Assembly: GCA_944326335.1 (NCBI GenBank) | Contig: CALVDM010000004.1 | Span: 1 to 64,000 of the forward strand | DNA: 64,000 nucleotides | Direction of reading: 5' to 3' | Source: an uncultured Bacteroidales bacterium | Lineage (GTDB): Bacteria > Bacteroidota > Bacteroidia > Bacteroidales > UBA932 | In this document: piece after piece, positions 43,360 to 51,741 of the stretch | How the letters are laid out: each line of letters starts with the position of its first letter | Numbering within the stretch: the first letter of the stretch is position 1 | Notes under the pieces: generated by a model | What the model saw: only the letters and a program-made list of their open reading frames with translations | What the model was told of the DNA's origin: nothing | The model's database searches: none | Program-made: the position numbers and the translations under genes

Positions 43360-44385
43360 TCAATCCAATAACTGCTGGATGATATTCCCGAGAGGGCCGC
43401 TTTCTATAAGGAAGCCGTCATGCCCGAACCTGGAATTTATCTCCACATACATCGCCCCGTCTATATGCGTGGCCATGTATTTCTGTTCCTGCACGGGGAA
43501 AAGGCAGTCCGTGTCTATCCCGACGACCACGGTATCGGCCTTTATCCTGCCGAGAGCGGCCTCGACCCCTCCCCTGCCCCTGCCTACATTATGGCTGTCG
43601 AGGGAATAGGTGAGGCAATAGTACGAATATGCATCGAACCTGTTTATGAGCTTCCGGCCCTGATACTGCTGGTACGAGCACACCTTGTCGGCAAACATCT
43701 TGTCAGGGTCCTGTTCGCTCTGTGTCTCGTTGTAGCATATATAGTTGCGGTACGAGATGAGAGCTATCGCCCGTGCGCAGGCAAGCCCCCTGCGGCCTCC
43801 GTCCAGACCGGCGCACTGCCGGAATGTAGGGTCGGCCTCGAGAGCCATCCTCTGCGATTCGTTGTATGCAGTCACCCACGGTGTCACCCTGGCCCCGCAT
43901 GCGGACACAAGCGACTTCTTCATGACTTCCGGCTCCATTATCATCCACTCGAGAGCCTGGAACCCGCCTATCGACCCTCCTATCATCAGGTCTATCCTGT
44001 CCACCCCGAGATGCTTCCGGACAGATATGTTCACGTTCACTATATCCCTGACCGTTATCCTGGGGAAGTCCAGGAAGTAGGGCCGGTCAGTCCCCGGCTT
44101 GATGGAAGCAGGCGACGTGGTGCCGTACGGGGAACCGAGCATGTTCACGCAGACCACGAAATACCTGTCCGGGTCTATGACCTTACCCGGCCCGACAAGC
44201 TCCGGCCACCAGTCCTGAGGGTCGGAATTGGCCGTGAACGCATGGCAAATCCAGACAACCTTACGGCTGTCGCTTCCAGGGGAATATGGTATGTCCGACC
44301 TGTGATATGTCACCGAAAGCTCTTCGAGAGAGCTGCCGCACTCGAGGCTGAAAGCCCCGTGGTATATGTATTCTTCACGTATCAT
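43360..44385 (-). CDS. metX: Homoserine O-acetyltransferase
   Basis: The 341-residue alpha/beta hydrolase shows NMLGSPYGTTSPAS, the nucleophile elbow IGGSIGG (Ser138), VVVGIDTDCLFP (Asp293 or Asp291) and FGHDGFLIE (His322), the MetX triad. It acetylates homoserine for methionine synthesis. It is the first gene of metX-metY-asd. The predicted promoter leaves a leader of only a few bases, so there is no room for a SAM riboswitch or attenuator. Confidence 0.94.
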   Translation of the reverse strand: MIREEYIYHGAFSLECGSSLEELSVTYHRSDIPYSPGSDSRKVVWICHAFTANSDPQDWWPELVGPGKVIDPDRYFVVCVNMLGSPYGTTSPASIKPGTDRPYFLDFPRITVRDIVNVNISVRKHLGVDRIDLMIGGSIGGFQALEWMIMEPEVMKKSLVSACGARVTPWVTAYNESQRMALEADPTFRQCAGLDGGRRGLACARAIALISYRNYICYNETQSEQDPDKMFADKVCSYQQYQGRKLINRFDAYSYYCLTYSLDSHNVGRGRGGVEAALGRIKADTVVVGIDTDCLFPVQEQKYMATHIDGAMYVEINSRFGHDGFLIESGPLGNIIQQLLD

Positions 44386-44395
44386 GTAGAGAAAG

Positions 44396-44427
44396 TAAAG
44401 TTATGCATTTCCATACTAATTTCCAAA
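44396..44427 (-). promoter_or_regulatory. Predicted promoter of metX-metY-asd
   Basis: On the minus strand TTTG (44424-44427) is followed after 20 bases by TAACTTTA (44396-44403), one mismatch from TAnnTTTG. The leader would be under ten bases. Confidence 0.4.
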
Positions 44428-44459
44428 GCCGCCTATGATTTATGGGATTTACAGGAGGG

Positions 44460-45851
44460 TCACCGGATTGCCCCGAGAATGTCCTTGCGGTAACGGACGG
44501 TGAGGCATACCGTCCTTATGACCAGATGCAGCAGATATGCGCAAAGCAGGATATGCACGGCAACGGACGGCGTCCCGTCCCTGCCAGACGGGTCGAAGAG
44601 TGCGATGCCTGCGAAATACACCGCGAAGAAACCGGCCGCAGCCAGTATCATGGTATTCCTTATAGGGACCGATGCGGTGGCGCCTATATAAATGCCGTCC
44701 CACGCGAATGCCGCGCATCCGGCAAGCGGCATCATGACCATCCACGGCATATACCTGAGGGATACGTCTATCACCTGGTGGTCGGTGGTCATCACTTCAA
44801 GCATAGGCAGCCCGGCGAACGCATAGAGGAACATGAATGCCACTCCTATGCTCAGGCTCCAGACAAAGACGAACTTCACGGTCCTTTTCAGGCTTGTCTT
44901 GTCCCGGGCCCCGATGAACCGTCCGGCAAGGGCCTCTCCGGCATAGGCGAACCCGTCCGTAAAATAGGAGAAAAGCATCATTATCTTCATCAATATGGTG
45001 CCGGAGGCCAGCAGCAGGTCACCGTAATGTGCCGAGAAGGTGGTGAATCCTATGTATATGCTTATGAAACAAAGCGACCTTATGAAAAGGTCGGTGTTCA
45101 TCACGAAGAAACGCCGCATCCCGGACCCCTTGAAAGCAGCCAGGATGCTGCCGGGCCTGCTTGCCGCAAAGACCTTCCTGCGGTATTTCACAAGAAGTAT
45201 GACGACGGCGCATGCAAGGCCCGCATATTGTGCGATGACGGTACCCGCGGCGATTCCGGAGAACCCTGTCCCGCGGAAAGAGAAGCCGCCCGCCTCCAGC
45301 CCGAGGGCGAGTATTATGCTTGCCGCCGCATTCATGACATTCACCACAAGGTCGGTAATCATCGGGGACACGCTGTCCTGCATCCCTATGAACCAGCCTT
45401 TCATGGCCATCAGGCTCAATGTGGCAGGTGCCGCCCATATCCTTATGGAAAAGTATCCGGAAGCGAGAGCCTCCACCTGAGGGGAAGCGTCCACGACAAG
45501 GAAGGCCGCCTTCAGGAACAGCCACTGGACCGCAATCAGAAAGAGAGAGCAGGCAAGGGCGATTCCCACTGCCCGTCTGAAGACATCGGCCGCCTCCTTC
45601 ATGTCGTTGCGGCCGAAAGCCTGGGCCGTAAGGCCTCCGGTGCCGACACGCAGGAATCCGAAATTCCAGTACAGAAGATCGAAAAGCATGGTCCCGACAG
45701 CCACACCCCCTATCAGGGTTGCGGCAGGCACGGAAGACACGGCATCCAGATGGCCGGCCACGGCTATGTCCACCATCCCGACTATGGGGACGGTGATATT
45801 GGCCAGGATGCTCGGCACGGCCAGGTTCAGTATGCTGCGGTTTATGCCCAT
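44460..45851 (-). CDS. MATE-family multidrug/cation antiporter, DinF-like
   Basis: The 463-residue membrane protein has twelve segments in two similar halves. MGINRSILNLAVPSILANITVPIVGMVDIAVAGHL is the MATE N-terminal signature, and FGFLRVGTGGLTAQAFGRND and GWFIGMQDSVSPM are further family lines. Such proteins export organic cations or other toxic compounds by sodium or proton exchange. The start overlaps the rsgA stop codon by one base (TGATG), so the genes are coupled. The specific substrate is unknown. Confidence 0.92.
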   Translation of the reverse strand: MGINRSILNLAVPSILANITVPIVGMVDIAVAGHLDAVSSVPAATLIGGVAVGTMLFDLLYWNFGFLRVGTGGLTAQAFGRNDMKEAADVFRRAVGIALACSLFLIAVQWLFLKAAFLVVDASPQVEALASGYFSIRIWAAPATLSLMAMKGWFIGMQDSVSPMITDLVVNVMNAAASIILALGLEAGGFSFRGTGFSGIAAGTVIAQYAGLACAVVILLVKYRRKVFAASRPGSILAAFKGSGMRRFFVMNTDLFIRSLCFISIYIGFTTFSAHYGDLLLASGTILMKIMMLFSYFTDGFAYAGEALAGRFIGARDKTSLKRTVKFVFVWSLSIGVAFMFLYAFAGLPMLEVMTTDHQVIDVSLRYMPWMVMMPLAGCAAFAWDGIYIGATASVPIRNTMILAAAGFFAVYFAGIALFDPSGRDGTPSVAVHILLCAYLLHLVIRTVCLTVRYRKDILGAIR

Positions 45852-46789
45852 CACCTGTATTTTTTCCCCTCCTCGAGCATTCCGAGATAGGAAGAATACC
45901 TCTCACAGCTTATCTTCCCTTCCTCAACGGCAGCCTTCACGGCGCATCCGGGCTCGTGGGTATGCGTGCATGGGGTGAATCGGCATTCCCTGGAAGCTTT
46001 CAGCATTTCGGGAAAATAGAGGGCAATCTCCTCCGGGTTTATGTCCACGAGGCCGAATCCCCTGATTCCAGGGGTGTCGATTATGAAACCTCCCGTGGAG
46101 AGCGGATACATCTCGTAGAATGTGGTTGTGTGCCGGCCCTGGAGATGCGCCTGCGAAATCTCCCCTATCTTCAGTTCCAGAGACGGGTCGAGTGCCTTTA
46201 TCAGGGAAGACTTGCCGACTCCTGACACTCCGGAGAACAGGCACACCGAGTCCCTGCACGCCTCCCTGAGGTCCGTGACACCCTCGCCTGTCAGCGCAGA
46301 CACCTCCATCACACGGTAGCCGGCCCCCTCGTATATGTCATGGAAAGCCTTAAGCTGCTCCGCATACGCGTCACGGAAAAGGTCTGTCTTGTTGAGGACT
46401 ATCACGGGATGCACATCGTACACCTCGCAGGTCACGAGAATACGGTCAAGGAAAGGCAGCTTCACCTCAGGGAAATCGAGGGTGGCCACGATGAACGCCT
46501 TGTCGATGTTGGCAGCTATGATGTGGGACTGCCTTGAAAGGTTGGCGGACTTCCTTATCACGTAATTCTTCCTGTCCATCACCGAGACTATGACCGCAGG
46601 GTTCTCCGCCGTCGGCGGCCAGGACGGGGATTCGAACACCACCCTGTCCCCTACGGCCACCGGATTCGTGGCTGAACTTCCTTTCAGACGGATTCTTCCC
46701 TTGAGCACTGCAGGGAAAAGAGCCCAGTCCGGAAGGCACGAGAGAAGGTAGTGGCTTCCCGTATGTTTTACAATCGTGGCTGTCTTCAT
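45851..46789 (-). CDS. rsgA: Small ribosomal subunit biogenesis GTPase RsgA
   Basis: The 312-residue protein has an N-terminal OB-fold, then a circularly permuted GTPase with G4 NKTD (133-136) before G1 GVSGVGKSS (187-195) and G3 DTPG (238-241). The zinc-binding tail is CRFTPCTHTHEPGC. RsgA acts late in 30S maturation. An in-frame start at 46843 is rejected because the predicted -7 element (46841-46848) overlaps it. The gene is cotranscribed with the MATE gene. Confidence 0.96.
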   Translation of the reverse strand: MKTATIVKHTGSHYLLSCLPDWALFPAVLKGRIRLKGSSATNPVAVGDRVVFESPSWPPTAENPAVIVSVMDRKNYVIRKSANLSRQSHIIAANIDKAFIVATLDFPEVKLPFLDRILVTCEVYDVHPVIVLNKTDLFRDAYAEQLKAFHDIYEGAGYRVMEVSALTGEGVTDLREACRDSVCLFSGVSGVGKSSLIKALDPSLELKIGEISQAHLQGRHTTTFYEMYPLSTGGFIIDTPGIRGFGLVDINPEEIALYFPEMLKASRECRFTPCTHTHEPGCAVKAAVEEGKISCERYSSYLGMLEEGKKYR

Positions 46790-46840
46790 AAATAACGGCG
46801 GTCTGAAGATACGATGCGGACATCTATTCAGGTCGAGATG

Positions 46841-46848
46841 CAAAGATA
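46841..46848 (-). promoter_or_regulatory. Predicted -7 element for rsgA
   Basis: The minus strand reads TATCTTTG (TAnnTTTG), which implies a leader of about 45 bases before the start at 46789. Confidence 0.5.
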
Positions 46849-46862
46849 ATGGAAATATTGAC

Positions 46863-46870
46863 TATATTTG
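46863..46870 (+). promoter_or_regulatory. Predicted -7 element for the polyprenyl synthase gene
   Basis: TATATTTG matches TAnnTTTG. A transcript start near 46877 excludes the longer in-frame start at 46849. Confidence 0.5.
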
Positions 46871-46899
46871 TTTTTATATGGAATTTCAACTGGACGGCC

Positions 46900-47916
46900 A
46901 TGATAACTGAAAATCAAATTGAAGAGGCCCTCGGGACTCTGTTCGAGAACATCGGGTTCAACTCCGAGCCTGCAGGTCTGTATGACCCCCTGAGATACAT
47001 GATGGGAATCGGAGGCAAGAGGGTGCGACCGAGGCTCTGCCTTCTCTCATACGCCCTTTTCAAGGACAGTTTCGACAGGAAGATACTTGAGCCTGCCGCA
47101 GCGATAGAAGTCTTCCACAGTTTCACGCTCATCCACGACGATATCATGGACAATTCCGACATGCGCCGCGGAGTGCCGACAGTACACCGCAAATGGGACA
47201 GGAACACCGCCATAATATCCGGGGACGTGATGTCAATAGACAGCTACCGGAGGATTGCGGAAGCTCCGGCGGAAGTGCTTCCGGAAGTCCTCAGGCTTTT
47301 CACGTACACGGCCGCCCAGGTCTGCGAAGGGCAGCAGTATGACATGGATTTCGAGAACGCGGACGACATATCCATGGACGACTACATGAAGATGATAGGG
47401 CTGAAGACCGCGGTCCTGATAGCATGCTCCGCGAAGCTCGGGGCGATGATAGCGGGAGCCGACGCAAGGGCATGCGACCTGCTTTACAAGTTCGGGTACG
47501 ACCTCGGGCTCGCCTTCCAGATTACTGACGACTATCTCGACACATACGGGGATGCGGCTGTTTTCGGGAAGAAGATCGGTGGAGACATAATCAACAACAA
47601 GAAGACCTGGCTTCTCACAAAAGCCCTGGAGAAAGGCGGAGAGCTGGAAAAGAACGGGGCTGTGGACGCGTCGCACGGGAAGACCGCCCTTCTCAGGGCC
47701 ATGGGCATGAATGCCGGCACCGAGGCGGAAAAGGCGGCCAAGATAGAGAAGGTGAAGGAGATATACGGTACTCTCGGCATAGACGAGGATGTCAAGTATG
47801 AAATCATAAAGCTGCACGCCTCTGCCATGGGCCATGCCGGACTCATCGGCCTCGGGAAAGTGCGCTACGAGATGCTGCACCGCTATGCGGACAGGCTCCT
47901 CGGAAGGAACAAATGA
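46900..47916 (+). CDS. Polyprenyl synthetase (isoprenyl diphosphate synthase)
   Basis: The 338-residue all-helical enzyme shows GGKRVRPRL (38-46), the first aspartate-rich motif HDDIMD (79-84) and the second ITDDYLD. It condenses isopentenyl diphosphate units onto an allylic primer. The chain length cannot be fixed by eye; farnesyl, geranylgeranyl or longer products for menaquinone tails are all possible. The ATG at 46900 is supported by promoter position. It is followed after three bases by a U32-family gene, a common neighbour pairing of unrelated functions. Confidence 0.92.
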   Translation: MITENQIEEALGTLFENIGFNSEPAGLYDPLRYMMGIGGKRVRPRLCLLSYALFKDSFDRKILEPAAAIEVFHSFTLIHDDIMDNSDMRRGVPTVHRKWDRNTAIISGDVMSIDSYRRIAEAPAEVLPEVLRLFTYTAAQVCEGQQYDMDFENADDISMDDYMKMIGLKTAVLIACSAKLGAMIAGADARACDLLYKFGYDLGLAFQITDDYLDTYGDAAVFGKKIGGDIINNKKTWLLTKALEKGGELEKNGAVDASHGKTALLRAMGMNAGTEAEKAAKIEKVKEIYGTLGIDEDVKYEIIKLHASAMGHAGLIGLGKVRYEMLHRYADRLLGRNK

Positions 47917-47919
47917 TTT

Positions 47920-49188
47920 ATGAAGAAAGAGGATTTGGAGATAATGGCCCCCGCAGGCAATTTCGAATGCCTGCATGCAGCGATACAGGGTGGGGCCGAT
48001 TCGGTATATTTCGGCATAGGGAACCTGAACATGAGGTCCCACTCCGCCAACAATTTCAGGATGGAGGACCTTCCTGAAATATGCAGGATATGCAGGGTGC
48101 ACGGGATAAAGTCGTACCTGACGCTGAACATCGTCCTGTATCAGGACGACCTCGGAGACATGCGCAGGACACTCGATGCAGCGAAGGAAGCCGGAATCAC
48201 CGCAGTCATAGCGTCAGACATGGCGGCAATAATGTATGCCCGCTCGATAGACCTCGAGGTACACATCTCCACCCAGCTGAGCATATCCAATGCAGAGGCT
48301 CTGAAGTTCTACTCCCGGTATGCGGATGTCATAGTCCTGGCGAGGGAGCTTGACCTGCATCAGGTCAGGGAGATTAAGTCGCTGATAGATTCAGAAGACA
48401 TAAAGGGGCCGTCCGGCAGGAGAGTCGGGATAGAGATGTTCGCCCACGGGGCCCTCTGCATGGCCATATCCGGGAAATGCTACCTCAGCCTGCACGAATA
48501 CGGGGCATCGGCGAACCGCGGTGCATGCTATCAGATATGCAGGCGCGGATATGAAGTCACCGACCTCGAGACGGGGAAGCAGCTTGTAGTGGACAACAAG
48601 TACATAATGTCCCCGAAGGACCTGTGCACCATAGGATTCATGGACAAGATAATCGAGGCCGGAGTCACGGTGTTCAAGATAGAAGGCCGCGCAAGGTCAG
48701 CGGAATATGTGAAACGCACGGCATCCTGCTACCGCAGGGCAGCCGACGCCGTATGCGACGGATGCTACACTCCGGAGCTCGCTGACAAGTTGAAGGAGGA
48801 GCTTTCGGAAGTCTTCAACAGAGGCTTCTGGGACGGCTACTACCAGGGAGCGAGACTCGGGGAATGGAGCGAAGTCTACGGGAGCAAGGCCACGCGCAGG
48901 AAGGTCTATACAGGAAAGGTCACGAACTGGTTCGCGAAACTCGGCGTTGCGGAGATACTCATAGAGTCGGCACCCCTCAAGAAGGGCGACAGGATACTCA
49001 TAATCGGTCCGTCCACCGGGGTGGTGGAGACGGAAGTCAGCGAGATAAGGGTGGACCTCAAGCCCGTGGACCAGGCAGTCAAGGGCGAATACTGCTCAGT
49101 CCCCGTGGACCTCGGAGGGCAGACAGGCAAGCTGCGCCGCTCGGACAAGGTCTATATCTGGGAAGGGCAGGATGTCAAGAGCATCTGA
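47920..49188 (+). CDS. U32-family peptidase-like protein
   Basis: The 422-residue protein begins with IMAPAGNFECLHAAIQGGADSVYFGIG and carries the U32 signature IEMFAHGALCMAISGKCYLS followed by NRGACYQICRRGYEV, with cysteines that may bind an iron-sulfur cluster. U32 proteins have been called collagenases, but several (TrhP, RlhA, UbiU/V) act in prephenate-dependent tRNA or rRNA hydroxylation or ubiquinone synthesis. The single-domain length and the C-terminal small beta domain fit a TrhP/YegQ-like role. Its 3' end overlaps the convergent manA gene by 37 bases. Confidence 0.9.
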   Translation: MKKEDLEIMAPAGNFECLHAAIQGGADSVYFGIGNLNMRSHSANNFRMEDLPEICRICRVHGIKSYLTLNIVLYQDDLGDMRRTLDAAKEAGITAVIASDMAAIMYARSIDLEVHISTQLSISNAEALKFYSRYADVIVLARELDLHQVREIKSLIDSEDIKGPSGRRVGIEMFAHGALCMAISGKCYLSLHEYGASANRGACYQICRRGYEVTDLETGKQLVVDNKYIMSPKDLCTIGFMDKIIEAGVTVFKIEGRARSAEYVKRTASCYRRAADAVCDGCYTPELADKLKEELSEVFNRGFWDGYYQGARLGEWSEVYGSKATRRKVYTGKVTNWFAKLGVAEILIESAPLKKGDRILIIGPSTGVVETEVSEIRVDLKPVDQAVKGEYCSVPVDLGGQTGKLRRSDKVYIWEGQDVKSI

Positions 49189-50138
49189 AGCCTGCCGCCC
49201 TGCGGTCTGAACACGGCCGAAGACATGCATGCCGGAATCAGCACGGTCTCGCCGCACGATATGTCCACCGTATTCCCCTCACTGTCCGAGACCGTGCCCT
49301 CGCCGTCTATGCACACGGCGGCAAGGAACGAGTCCATTCCGGACATGTCCTTCACGAACGGCTCGTCCATCTCGAGGAGCGAAGTGTTGAAATGGCAGCA
49401 GTTCACGAGGCTGACCTCTTCGTTCATCTTCCTCACGTAGCGTGTCCTGTAATCCTCGTGCACACGATAGTCTATCGCCGACTTTGCCTGCTCCGTGTGG
49501 AGCTCCCGCGGCTTCCCGTCAAGCCCTGGCCTCCCGTAGTCGTAGATGCGGTAGGTGATGTCCGATGTCTCCTGTATCTCCACTATGAACGAACCTGCGC
49601 CGATGCTGTGTATCCGGCCGGCAGGGATGAAGAACACGTCCCCTTCGTGAACCGGATATCTGCACAGCACGTCTGTCACAGTGTTGTCTGCGACCCGTCT
49701 CTCATACTCTTCGGGGGTTATCGTCTCCGACAGTCCGGATATCAGGCTCGCACCCTTGTCCGCACTCACGACATACCACATCTCGGATTTTCCCCTCGCC
49801 CCGTTGTGCCATCTTGAGGCAAGGGCGTCGTCCGGATGGACCTGGATGGACAGGTCCTGCTTTGCGTCTATGAACTTTATGAGCAGAGGGAACTCGTTCC
49901 CTGTCCGGGCATAGACGGACTTGCCGACAAGTTTCTCCCTGTAGCTGGAGACAAGGTCCGAAATCGTCCTTCCGGCGAAAGGCCCGTATGCCACCACGGA
50001 CTCGGAACCTTTTACACCGGAAAGCTCCCAGCTCTCGCCTATGTTCGTCCGGGCAGTGTCGATGCCTTTGAAGCCGGCTATCTTTTCACCGCCCCAGACG
50101 ACAGTCTTCAGTACAGGCCTGAATTTCAACGGGTACAT
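49152..50138 (-). CDS. manA: Mannose-6-phosphate isomerase, type I
   Basis: The 328-residue protein starts YPLKFRPVLKTVVWGGEKIA, typical of Bacteroidota class I enzymes. Zinc ligands are expected in IQVHPDD, KSEMWYVVSA and FFIPAGRIHSIGAGSFIVEIQE. It interconverts fructose 6-phosphate and mannose 6-phosphate for mannose use and GDP-mannose supply. It is shorter than the E. coli enzyme, as usual for this subgroup. Its 3' end overlaps the U32 gene. It lies 16 bases after gpmI. Confidence 0.95.
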   Translation of the reverse strand: MYPLKFRPVLKTVVWGGEKIAGFKGIDTARTNIGESWELSGVKGSESVVAYGPFAGRTISDLVSSYREKLVGKSVYARTGNEFPLLIKFIDAKQDLSIQVHPDDALASRWHNGARGKSEMWYVVSADKGASLISGLSETITPEEYERRVADNTVTDVLCRYPVHEGDVFFIPAGRIHSIGAGSFIVEIQETSDITYRIYDYGRPGLDGKPRELHTEQAKSAIDYRVHEDYRTRYVRKMNEEVSLVNCCHFNTSLLEMDEPFVKDMSGMDSFLAAVCIDGEGTVSDSEGNTVDISCGETVLIPACMSSAVFRPQGGRLQMLLTSCPSQI

Positions 50139-50154
50139 GGCTCGATGGATATTG

Positions 50155-51672
50155 TCAGATCAGCGGCTCTCCTGTCATTGCGGCCGGCTGAGGGATTCCC
50201 ATGAGCTTGAGGATGGTAGGGGCCACGTCTGCGAGCTTGCCGTCCTTCACCTTGTCCACACCGGCATTTATCACTATGAACTGCACCGGATTGAGCGAGT
50301 GCGCCGTGTTAGGGGTACTGTCGTCGTTGAATGCATGGTCCGCGTTGCCGTGGTCTGCCGTCAGAAGGACAACGTAGCCCTTGGCGACCGCAGCCTCCAC
50401 GACTTCCTTCACGCATCTGTCCACGCGGGCGACTGCCCTGCAGATAGCCGGGAACACCCCGGTATGACCCACCATGTCACCGTTGGCGAAGTTCAGGATT
50501 ATCATGTCCTCCCTGCCTGTGTTTATGGCCTCGACGAGCTTCTCTGTCACTTCCGGAGCACTCATCTCGGGAAGAAGGTCGTATGTCGCGACCTTTGGGG
50601 AGCTTACAAGTATCCTGTCCTCGTTCTCGAACGGAGTCTCCCTTCCTCCGTTGAAGAAGAATGTGACGTGTGCGTATTTCTCGGTCTCGGCAATGCGGAG
50701 CTGCCTCTTCCCTGCCCTGGACACCACTTCCCCGAGAGTCTCGCGGACATTCTCCTTGTCGAACAGGATGTGGAGCCCCTTGAACTTGTCGTCGTACGGA
50801 GTGAAGCAGCAGAAGTAGAGAGGCATGGTCTTCATCCCGAAGTCCGGCATGTCCTCCTGGGTCAGCACGGAGGTGATTTCACGTGCCCTGTCGTTGCGGA
50901 AATTGAAGAATATCACGGCATCTCCCTCCTGTATGGTCCCGACAGGCTTTCCGTCGGCGTCCGTCACGCATACAGGCTTGATAAATTCATCCGTGACACC
51001 TTCGGCATAGGATGCTTCGATGCCTTCGGTGGCCGACTGGAATTTCGCGCCCTCCCCTTTCACGAGGAGGTCATAAGCCAGTTTCACCCTCTCCCATCTC
51101 TTGTCCCTGTCCATGGCGTAATATCTTCCGCAGACGGAAGCCACCTTGCCGGTTGTGGCTGCCATGTTCTTCTCGAGTTCCTCCACGAAGCCCTTTCCGC
51201 TTTTCGGGTCGGTGTCGCGGCCGTCCATGAAGCAGTGCACGAACACCTTGCCGAGCCCGTACTGCTTGGCTACGGAAAGGAACTCATAGACATGGGAGAG
51301 CGAGCTGTGCACGCCGCCCATGGATGCAAGGCCCATCAGATGCAGCTGCTTCCCGCTGGATGCCACATAGTCGAACGCGGCCTTTATCTCTGCGTTCTCG
51401 AGGAGCTTGTGCTCCCTGCATGCTATGTTTATCTTGACAAGGTCCTGGTACACGACGCGCCCGGCACCGAGATTCAGATGCCCCACTTCGGAGTTTCCCA
51501 TCTGGCCGTCAGGCAGCCCCACGTATTCCCCGCAAGCCTGGAGATGGCTGAAAGGATATTTTGCCCTGAGGGACTCTATGTATGGAGCGCCCTGTGTGAA
51601 AATCGCGTTTGTCCAATTGTGCTTGCCCTCGCCCCATCCGTCGAGAATCATAAGAAGAACTTTTCTGTCCAT
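50155..51672 (-). CDS. gpmI: 2,3-bisphosphoglycerate-independent phosphoglycerate mutase
   Basis: The 505-residue protein has the alkaline-phosphatase-like fold. MILDGWGEG (8-16) holds the first metal ligand, the phospho-serine is Ser61 in [10 protein letters not shown], and [12 protein letters not shown] and [11 protein letters not shown] complete the metal sites. It interconverts 3- and 2-phosphoglycerate using manganese. It is cotranscribed with manA, so two sugar-phosphate enzymes share one operon. Confidence 0.97.
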   Translation of the reverse strand: MDRKVLLMILDGWGEGKHNWTNAIFTQGAPYIESLRAKYPFSHLQACGEYVGLPDGQMGNSEVGHLNLGAGRVVYQDLVKINIACREHKLLENAEIKAAFDYVASSGKQLHLMGLASMGGVHSSLSHVYEFLSVAKQYGLGKVFVHCFMDGRDTDPKSGKGFVEELEKNMAATTGKVASVCGRYYAMDRDKRWERVKLAYDLLVKGEGAKFQSATEGIEASYAEGVTDEFIKPVCVTDADGKPVGTIQEGDAVIFFNFRNDRAREITSVLTQEDMPDFGMKTMPLYFCCFTPYDDKFKGLHILFDKENVRETLGEVVSRAGKRQLRIAETEKYAHVTFFFNGGRETPFENEDRILVSSPKVATYDLLPEMSAPEVTEKLVEAINTGREDMIILNFANGDMVGHTGVFPAICRAVARVDRCVKEVVEAAVAKGYVVLLTADHGNADHAFNDDSTPNTAHSLNPVQFIVINAGVDKVKDGKLADVAPTILKLMGIPQPAAMTGEPLI

Positions 51673-51701
51673 AATTATAGTATGTTTTTATTTTTTATTT
51701 C

Positions 51702-51709
51702 TAAATTTG
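51702..51709 (+). promoter_or_regulatory. Predicted -7 element for rnr
   Basis: TAAATTTG matches TAnnTTTG, 32 bp before the rnr start. It overlaps the transcribed region expected from the gpmI promoter on the other strand. Confidence 0.5.
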
Positions 51710-51725
51710 CCTGAATATCATCAAG

Positions 51726-51733
51726 CAAAGATA
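51726..51733 (-). promoter_or_regulatory. Predicted -7 element for gpmI-manA
   Basis: The minus strand reads TATCTTTG (TAnnTTTG), 53 bp before the gpmI start. It faces across the rnr promoter, so the two transcripts would overlap at their 5' ends. Confidence 0.5.
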
Positions 51734-51741
51734 ATAAATTT

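Noticed and set aside
44386..44459. SAM riboswitch before the methionine genes
   Set aside because: The predicted transcript starts within a few bases of metX, and no conserved core or stems are seen in the 74-bp gap.
44442..45890. A 482-codon open frame on the plus strand
   Set aside because: It is antisense to the MATE gene and is rich in His/Gly/Arg without hydrophobic core patterns.
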